Shown piece after piece: positions 58,657 to 64,000 of a stretch of 64,000 nt of DNA (position 1 is its first letter; each line of letters begins with the position of its first letter). The notes beneath the pieces were generated by a model, which did no database searches, was not told the DNA's origin, and saw only the letters and a program-made list of their open reading frames with translations. Source of the DNA: Amphibacillus cookii (GTDB taxonomy: Bacteria; Bacillota; Bacilli; Bacillales; Amphibacillaceae). Made by a program: the position numbers and the translations under genes. The stretch spans positions 124,001-188,000 of the forward strand of contig NZ_JAFBDS010000005.1 of the NCBI RefSeq assembly GCF_016908375.1, read 5' to 3'.

Positions 58657-59502
58657 TTATTTTAAACCAGTCGTCGCAATCCCTTGCACGAGGTGCTTTT
58701 GAAAGAAAGCAAAGATAAGCAATTGAGGTAAGAGCGATAATGACGACATCGCTAATAGTGGCCCCCAAGACGTACTTCCTTGTGTATCCATAAAATTTCT
58801 TAATGCGATCGTAACCGTGTGAAGGCTAGCATCATTCAAGTAAATTAATGGCGCTAAGAAATCATCCCATGTCCACATGAAACAAAATAAAGCAACAGTA
58901 ACGAGAGCTGGTTTTAATAATGGCAGAATAATACGCCAATAAATCCCTAACTTTGAACAGCCATCAACAATCGCTGCCTCATCAAGTTCACGAGGAATGC
59001 CTCGGATAAACTGAATAAGCAAGAAAATAAAAAACGGTTGTCCCCCCATTAATCCTGGTAAGAGTAGGGGATAAAATGTGTTTACCCAGCCTATCTCATT
59101 AAAGATAATATACTGGGGGATCAGCGTAATTTGTATGGGGAGCATAATCGTAGCCATTAAACAAGCAAATAATATATTTTTCATTTTAAATTCTAATCGC
59201 GCAAACCCATATGCAACAATACTCCCTGTTAACAAGGTGCCAACCACCACAATCGAAGTGATCATCACTGAATTTCTGAAATAGGTGGCAAAGCCAATTC
59301 CACCAAAACCAGCCCACCCGCTTGGATAGTTCTCCCAAACAAATGCACTCGGCCATAGTGATACAGCATTATTGAAGATTTCTGTCGCTGGTTTTAGGGA
59401 GCTAGCAATCATCCATAAAATTGGATAAATCATCACAATTCCGATAGCTATAACAAATACATAAAAGATCATATCGCTAAGAAGGCGTTTATTGCTGTGC
59501 AT
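58657..59502 (-). CDS. Sugar ABC transporter permease (MalG/UgpE type)
   Basis: The 281-residue protein has six membrane helices and the EAA loop DEAAIVDGCSKLGIYWRIIL near residue 188, which contacts the ATPase. CUT1 family, second permease. The ATG at 59502 has AAGGAGG upstream; a longer frame to 59598 would run into the preceding permease gene. It follows that permease after 2 bases. No ATPase gene is present, so a shared MsmX-type ATPase probably energises the system. Confidence 0.9.
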   Translation of the reverse strand: MHSNKRLLSDMIFYVFVIAIGIVMIYPILWMIASSLKPATEIFNNAVSLWPSAFVWENYPSGWAGFGGIGFATYFRNSVMITSIVVVGTLLTGSIVAYGFARLEFKMKNILFACLMATIMLPIQITLIPQYIIFNEIGWVNTFYPLLLPGLMGGQPFFIFLLIQFIRGIPRELDEAAIVDGCSKLGIYWRIILPLLKPALVTVALFCFMWTWDDFLAPLIYLNDASLHTVTIALRNFMDTQGSTSWGPLLAMSSLSLLPQLLIFAFFQKHLVQGIATTGLK

Positions 59503-59504
59503 CG

Positions 59505-60434
59505 TTAACGTCCTCCTTCCGATTGATAAAACACCCAATACTTCGATGTCAAAAAGAAAATAAGGGTGATCACCGCAATAATAATTAATAGGACCCAAGC
59601 CATTGCTGAAGCATAACCCATTCTTAAATATTCAAACGCCGTTTCATATAAATAGACTGCATAAAACAATGTTTCATCTAGCGGGCCACCTCCGGTAATC
59701 AAATAAGCCTGAGTAAATGTCATAAACCCTTGAATCGTTTGCATCACTAAATTAAAAAAGATGACAGGTGTTAACATTGGCAACGTAATATTAAAAAATT
59801 GTCTCCATTTACTCGCACCATCAACACTAGCCGCTTCATATAGTTCGATAGGGATTTGACGTAATCCCGCCAAAAAGATAATCATTGGTGAACCAAATTG
59901 CCAAATGACAAGTAAAATGAGTACAGATAGAGCGGTATCTGGATTTCCAATTAAATTCGCATCTGTAATATTCAATAACGATAATATTTGAGTCACGGCG
60001 CCTTGGCGCCCAAACAGTTGCTTCCAAACGACAGCAATAGCTACACTACCACCAATAATAGACGGAATGTAATACACCGCAGAAAAGAACGAGCTCCCTT
60101 TTCTCCCTGTATTGAAAAGCATTGCTAACGCTAAAGCAAAAATAAGCTTAAGTGGTACCGATACAAACACAAAAGTAAACGTAACTTCTAATGATTTTAA
60201 AAATCTAGCATCTGTCAATAAGCTTCGATAATTAGCTAATCCTACCCAACTTGGAGAGGATAATAAATTATAATCAGTAAAAGACAGGTACAAAGAAGCT
60301 AACATTGGACCAAGAATTAAGAGAATAAACCCTATTAACCATGGTGAGATACTTAGAAAACCAGCCAAATGATCTGATTTGTCACGATTCGATGCTAAAG
60401 TTAAACTTACGGGTATCTTTTTTGTTTTTGTCAT
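59505..60434 (-). CDS. Sugar ABC transporter permease (MalF/UgpA type)
   Basis: The 309-residue protein has six membrane helices (the first at about residues 30-50) and the EAA loop YEAASVDGASKWRQFFNITL near residue 213. It is the first permease of the CUT1 importer. GAGGTGGTGG precedes the ATG at 60434. It lies 100 bases downstream of the binding-protein gene, past a stable stem-loop. Confidence 0.9.
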   Translation of the reverse strand: MTKTKKIPVSLTLASNRDKSDHLAGFLSISPWLIGFILLILGPMLASLYLSFTDYNLLSSPSWVGLANYRSLLTDARFLKSLEVTFTFVFVSVPLKLIFALALAMLFNTGRKGSSFFSAVYYIPSIIGGSVAIAVVWKQLFGRQGAVTQILSLLNITDANLIGNPDTALSVLILLVIWQFGSPMIIFLAGLRQIPIELYEAASVDGASKWRQFFNITLPMLTPVIFFNLVMQTIQGFMTFTQAYLITGGGPLDETLFYAVYLYETAFEYLRMGYASAMAWVLLIIIAVITLIFFLTSKYWVFYQSEGGR

Positions 60435-60499
60435 TATTCCACCACCTCATCGTTAGTAGCTACACGAGCTAAATGATCTGTTTCCATCACTTCAATCAG

Positions 60500-60527
60500 A
60501 AGGGTGACCAATCTATCAGTCACCCTT
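60500..60527. terminator. Intercistronic stem-loop after the binding-protein gene
   Basis: AAGGGTGAC (60500-60508) pairs with GTCACCCTT (60519-60527). On the minus strand no T run follows, so it probably protects the upstream message or reduces readthrough and does not end transcription fully. This is usual between binding-protein and permease genes. Confidence 0.65.
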
Positions 60528-60534
60528 TTATTTA

Positions 60535-61842
60535 TTAATTTAATACATTTTCTGCTTGTTGAATAAATTGGCTAGCCGCTTCTTCTGGGGTTAGTTGATC
60601 ATACTTCAACGACTCGATTATTCGACTAAATGCACCACGCACTTCCGTTTCCCCCGGTGGTGAAAGTGGGTCAGCATCTGTCGTATAATCGGCTACAACT
60701 TCAAGATAATCAAATGTTTTTTGAACCGGTTCAGATACTTTATCACTTAGATGTTCACGAACAGCAGAAGAAATCGGTACTCCTCGCTCGGCTTGTAGCA
60801 CCTCATTTGCTTCTAAATCATTTGTCATAAAATCAATAAATTTAGCCGCTGCTTCTTGTTGTGCTGAATGCTCAGTTATCGAGAAAGACATACTTGGTCG
60901 AATATAATTGGCATGCTGTCCATCCCATGCTGGTAATACGGCTAAATCTAATTCATACTCTGTTCCTTGAGCAATCCCTATAATTTGATTACTTGCTGCC
61001 GTTTGCATTGCTGAGGAACCCTCTTGTACCATCGAGTTACCCCCTTCAATATAGGACATCATAATATCATGTGATGGTGCGGCACCATCAACGACCATTT
61101 CTTGAACCCATTCAAAATAATCAACCAAAACAGCTTCTTCAAAACCTAGACCATTACCCTCAGCATTATAAAAGGACATCCCATGCTGTCGAACATAATT
61201 ATTTAATAATTCATATTCTGCATTAGCAAAATCATAGCCAAAATACTCTTCCCCTTCAGCTTCTAACGCCTCTTTAATCGCTAAATTCATTTCAAACAAG
61301 TCATCATAGGAAAAGCCAGGCTCAAGGTCAAAGCCGTGTTCTTCTAACATCTCAACATTATAGACAAGCGCTAACGCATTTGCTCCTGATGCGACAGCCA
61401 AGACACGATCACCATCATGATTAATTTCTTGATAGACATCATCAACGTCCTCTAGATTAATCGTTCCATTATCAATAAGCGGTGCCAAATCAACTAATAA
61501 ATCATTGCTGTTATACTCATTTAAGTATGAATTATCCATTGCAATCACATCAGGTAAATTACTACCTGCCGCTTGGGTATTTAATCTTTCCCAATAACCG
61601 TCCCATCCGGTGTACTCAGGCTGAACACTAATATCAGGATAAGCTACTTCGAATAATTCAATCGCTTCTAACGTCATATCGTGACGCTCTTGATTTCCCC
61701 ACCACGCCACACGTATGGTCGTTTCACCAGCATTCGCTTGATCTTGATTCTCTGCATTAGTGGTGTCATCTTGCTCACCACCATTACACGCAACTAATAA
61801 AAATAAGACCAATATCAACACATACCATAAATATTTCTTCAT
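60535..61842 (-). CDS. Sugar-binding lipoprotein of CUT1 ABC importer
   Basis: The 435-residue extracellular protein has a lipoprotein signal (MKKYLWYVLILVLFLLVAC, Cys19 the lipid site) and an acidic linker. A family 1 solute-binding fold follows: TIRVAWWGNQERHDM near residue 38 and YWERLNTQAAGSNLPDVIAM near 85. Modification needs Lgt, encoded at 14.7 kb. GGGGTG lies before the ATG at 61842. A cre site 18 bases upstream points to CcpA control. The ligand is unknown; the GH42 gene in the same cluster suggests beta-galactosides. Confidence 0.92.
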   Translation of the reverse strand: MKKYLWYVLILVLFLLVACNGGEQDDTTNAENQDQANAGETTIRVAWWGNQERHDMTLEAIELFEVAYPDISVQPEYTGWDGYWERLNTQAAGSNLPDVIAMDNSYLNEYNSNDLLVDLAPLIDNGTINLEDVDDVYQEINHDGDRVLAVASGANALALVYNVEMLEEHGFDLEPGFSYDDLFEMNLAIKEALEAEGEEYFGYDFANAEYELLNNYVRQHGMSFYNAEGNGLGFEEAVLVDYFEWVQEMVVDGAAPSHDIMMSYIEGGNSMVQEGSSAMQTAASNQIIGIAQGTEYELDLAVLPAWDGQHANYIRPSMSFSITEHSAQQEAAAKFIDFMTNDLEANEVLQAERGVPISSAVREHLSDKVSEPVQKTFDYLEVVADYTTDADPLSPPGETEVRGAFSRIIESLKYDQLTPEEAASQFIQQAENVLN

Positions 61843-61859
61843 TTTAATCACCCCTATTA

Positions 61860-61873
61860 AGTAATCGCTTACA
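61860..61873 (-). promoter_or_regulatory. cre site (CcpA operator)
   Basis: On the minus strand TGTAAGCGATTACT matches TGWAANCGNTNWCA at 13 of 14 places. It follows directly on the -10 box at 61885-61880, so bound CcpA would block initiation. Confidence 0.78.
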
Positions 61874-61879
61874 CGATTG

Positions 61880-61885
61880 ATTATA
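61880..61885 (-). promoter_or_regulatory. -10 element of the binding-protein operon
   Basis: TATAAT on the minus strand, about 38 bases upstream of the start codon. The -35 region is weak, so an activator is possible. Confidence 0.5.
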
Positions 61886-62024
61886 AAGAACAAATGAATG
61901 TGTTAGTAGATAAAAAAAGTTAAAAAACTATCGAAAAGTAATCACTTTTTCTCCAATAAAATCCTTAAGTTGACTTGACGCAAAACTTAACGTCGATCAT
62001 CTGTAAACAATGTTATCATTCCAT

Positions 62025-62190
62025 ATTTTAAAAACTCACATTTGTTCGTTCTTTTACAAGTGAGTTAGCTTTTCTTATACTGATAACTAGACATTTCCAC
62101 TTCAACACTTCACACTTATTTGCTGGAATTTTATGCTTTCTAACGTAGAAACAAGCATATTTTGTTGAAATATGCCCTTCTAAGTAATAT
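62025..62190 (+). repeat. Family-3 dispersed repeat, copy 4
   Basis: AACTCACATTTGTTCGTTC, GTTAGCTTTTCTTATACTGA, CAACACTTCACACTTATTTG and TTATGCTTTCTAACGTAGAA follow in the family order. AACTCAC and GTGAGTT can pair. Confidence 0.5.
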
Positions 62191-62255
62191 TTAGCACGCG
62201 TATCAAGTACTCCATTTAGTATTGAAATGAAACATACGATTACATACTTCTACCA

Positions 62256-63140
62256 TTAGCCTTTAACAGACCCAATTAATAAACCTTTGGCAAAGTGTTT
62301 TTGTAAAAATGGATACACCGTCATGATCGGTAATGTGGCAATCACAATGATCGCTAATTTCATACCTTCTGCCGGCGGAACATAATCAGGATCAAGATTA
62401 CCTAATGCATTAGGATCAGAAGATATCGTCACTTGTCTTAACAATAATTGTAATGTCCATTTAGAACTATCATTTAAATACAGTAACGGGCTCATAAAAT
62501 CATTCCAAATCGCCACTGCATAAAACAACGCAAATGTCGCTATGATCGGTTTAGATAAAGGTAAAACGATCCGCCAAAAGATACCAATTTCAGATGCCCC
62601 ATCAATTTTAGCCGATTCTTCTAATTCTACAGAAAAGTTCTGAAAGAAATTCTTGATAATAATCAAATTAAAAGGATTAATCGCATTTGGCAAAATCAAA
62701 GCCCAATAAGTATCAATTAACCCTAAACCTTGAACAACTAAAAAAGTAGGGATCATTCCTCCACTAAAAAGCATCGCAAAAATAACAATATTAATTAACA
62801 GTTTTCGCCCGCGCAATGACCTTTTCGCTAGTGGATAAGCCATAGTAAAAGTAAAAAAGAGCTGCACTGCTGTTCCTACTGCTGTTACGCCAATCGTGAT
62901 CACAATACTTCGAATAAACGCCTCCGAAGTGAAAATATATCGATAGGCTTCTAAAGTAAATGTTTCTGGAATGATAAAAAAAGCTCGGCGAGCAAGTTCA
63001 GATTCAGTCGCAAAAGACCCCGCAACAACATAGATAAAAGGCAATAGCGTAACAATCGCTGCCACTGCTAAAAAAATAATATTGATGACATCAAAGACCC
63101 GACCAGGCTTGGTATTGTGCAATTTATGCATATCACTCAT
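62256..63140 (-). CDS. Carbohydrate ABC transporter permease (LplC/YtcP type)
   Basis: The 294-residue protein has six membrane helices and the EAA loop EESAKIDGASEIGIFWRIVL near residue 191. It is of the LplC/YtcP group, whose importers take up oligosaccharides and often lack a dedicated ATPase gene. AAGGAG lies about ten bases before the ATG at 63140; an ATG three codons later is an alternative. It is a separate system from the 58.6-61.8 kb importer and no binding protein for it is in the window. Confidence 0.9.
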   Translation of the reverse strand: MSDMHKLHNTKPGRVFDVINIIFLAVAAIVTLLPFIYVVAGSFATESELARRAFFIIPETFTLEAYRYIFTSEAFIRSIVITIGVTAVGTAVQLFFTFTMAYPLAKRSLRGRKLLINIVIFAMLFSGGMIPTFLVVQGLGLIDTYWALILPNAINPFNLIIIKNFFQNFSVELEESAKIDGASEIGIFWRIVLPLSKPIIATFALFYAVAIWNDFMSPLLYLNDSSKWTLQLLLRQVTISSDPNALGNLDPDYVPPAEGMKLAIIVIATLPIMTVYPFLQKHFAKGLLIGSVKG

Positions 63141-63264
63141 CGTCGAATAACTCCTTTCTTTAAAGCAGACTGCTCAGCTTGTTTCTTGCTCATTAGATGC
63201 GCCACTGTTTAAATTCTATTTTAATAATGTTTATCTTGATAACACCTTAATCCCTTTGACTCTG

Positions 63265-64000
63265 CTAAAAAAGCCCACTCTCTTTATCTACCTTTTTAGC
63301 AATAAAATCGGTTGTTAAGATAAGAATGATCCCGACAACTGACTTAAATAGACCGACTGCTGTACTATACGAATATGAACCTCTTGTAATCCCAACATTA
63401 TAAACATACGTATCAAACACATCTGCCACCGACCTATTTAAAGAATTGGTCATTAAGAAAATTTGATCAAAACCGGTACTAAGCACATTCCCCATCGTCA
63501 GAATGAGCATAATAACAACCGTTCCTCGAATAGCTGGTAATGTAATATGCCAAACACGTCTGAAACGACCAGCACCATCAACAATTGCTGCTTCGTATTG
63601 CTCTGGTGAGACATTCGCTAAAGCCGCTAAGAAAATAATCGTTCCCCATCCTGTTCCTTTCCAGACTCCTTGTAAAATAATCATCGGCCTAAACCATTCT
63701 GGCTCTGCTAAAAAGTTTATTCTCATGCCAAAAATGGTTTCGACCATTTCAACGATCACTCCACCATTGATCGAAAAGAGTAGATGAGTTAAACCAACTA
63801 CAATTGTCCAAGATAAAAAATGTGGAATATAAATGCAAGTCTGCACAAATTTCTTATACAAAGCAAAGCGCACTTCATTTAATAAAACAGCTAAAAAAAT
63901 AGGAGCAGGAAATGCGATTGCAATACTAAGAAACGAAATCCATAACGTATTCCCTAATAACCGCAAGAAATCTGGACTACTAAAAAATGCTGTAAAATGG
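63265..64000 (-). CDS. Carbohydrate ABC transporter permease (LplB/YteP type), cut by window edge
   Basis: The frame is open from the stop at 63265 through the right edge. Upstream of an apparent TTG at 63966 it continues as HFTAFFSSPDFLRLLGNTLW, which is normal family sequence, so the true start lies outside. The EAA loop YEAAIVDGAGRFRRVWHITL is near 63600-63540. It pairs with the LplC-type permease downstream. About two thirds of the usual length is seen. Confidence 0.88.
   Translation of the reverse strand, partial: HFTAFFSSPDFLRLLGNTLWISFLSIAIAFPAPIFLAVLLNEVRFALYKKFVQTCIYIPHFLSWTIVVGLTHLLFSINGGVIVEMVETIFGMRINFLAEPEWFRPMIILQGVWKGTGWGTIIFLAALANVSPEQYEAAIVDGAGRFRRVWHITLPAIRGTVVIMLILTMGNVLSTGFDQIFLMTNSLNRSVADVFDTYVYNVGITRGSYSYSTAVGLFKSVVGIILILTTDFIAKKVDKESGLF

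Larger units (their letters stand above)
61843..62255. other. Intergenic region with catabolite-controlled promoter and family-3 repeat
   Basis: The 413-bp gap holds the -10 and cre of the binding-protein gene (61860-61885) and a family-3 repeat copy (about 62025-62190). Nothing else was recognised. Confidence 0.55.

Noticed and set aside
61900-61960. A second cre site near AAGTGATTACTTTTCGATAG
   Set aside because: The central CG spacing does not fit the consensus.

Overview
The window is low-GC Firmicute DNA. Its left two thirds keep the gene order of the Bacillus subtilis yha, yvc, yvo, yvl, uvr, min, fts, prfB and secA region, almost all on the minus strand. This points to a Bacillaceae chromosome. 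The many mosaic intergenic repeats and low GC would fit a member of the Amphibacillus, Gracilibacillus or Oceanobacillus type, but that narrower placement is inference.

Layout, left to right. 1-2.9 kb: yhaO (partial), yhaP and yhaQ. 3.3-7.7 kb: crh, whiA, yvcK, rapZ and a Nudix gene, in the order of the yvcIJKL-crh operon but with about 840 bp of repeats between whiA and crh. 8-10.1 kb: trxB and the TPR gene yvcD. 10.4-12 kb: a degenerate GlpD-like flavoprotein. 12.2-16.7 kb: hprK-lgt-yvoD-ppaX-yvoF. 17-18.8 kb: a PabB-PabC fusion. 19.1-21 kb: yvlC/yvlD and the bacillithiol pair bshB2/yojF. 21-25.9 kb: uvrBA with a LexA-type box. 26.2-31.2 kb: prfC and a divergent SNF2/SWIM helicase. 31.3-42.9 kb: minJ, ctpB, an M23 hydrolase, ftsX, ftsE, yvjA, prfB (with the programmed +1 frameshift) and secA.

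Right of 43 kb the content becomes accessory. At 43.2-54.6 kb lies a catabolic cluster: a PucR regulator, the three oxamate-transcarbamylase-type genes allH, fdrA (allF) and allG, a carbamate kinase, a cyanurate/barbiturate-type ring-opening amidohydrolase, an ion-transporter-superfamily permease and an NCS2 nucleobase permease with a one-base frameshift in a G7 tract. Together they suggest ATP-yielding breakdown of a cyclic ureide: ring opening, phosphorolysis of the N-carbamoyl product to carbamoyl phosphate, then ATP from carbamate kinase. The substrate is not known. upp follows at 55 kb. From 55.7 kb to the right edge there is a glycoside cluster: a GH42 beta-galactosidase, a YesL-like protein, a CUT1 ABC importer with a cre site before its binding protein, and a second LplC/LplB-type permease pair that runs off the window.

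The most unusual feature is a dispersed intergenic element of about 100-250 bp. I find 14 full or partial copies, built as two variable-sequence hairpins around a conserved core. A second and a third repeat family are also present, and some modules are shared between families. No rRNA, tRNA, CRISPR array or intact insertion sequence was recognised.
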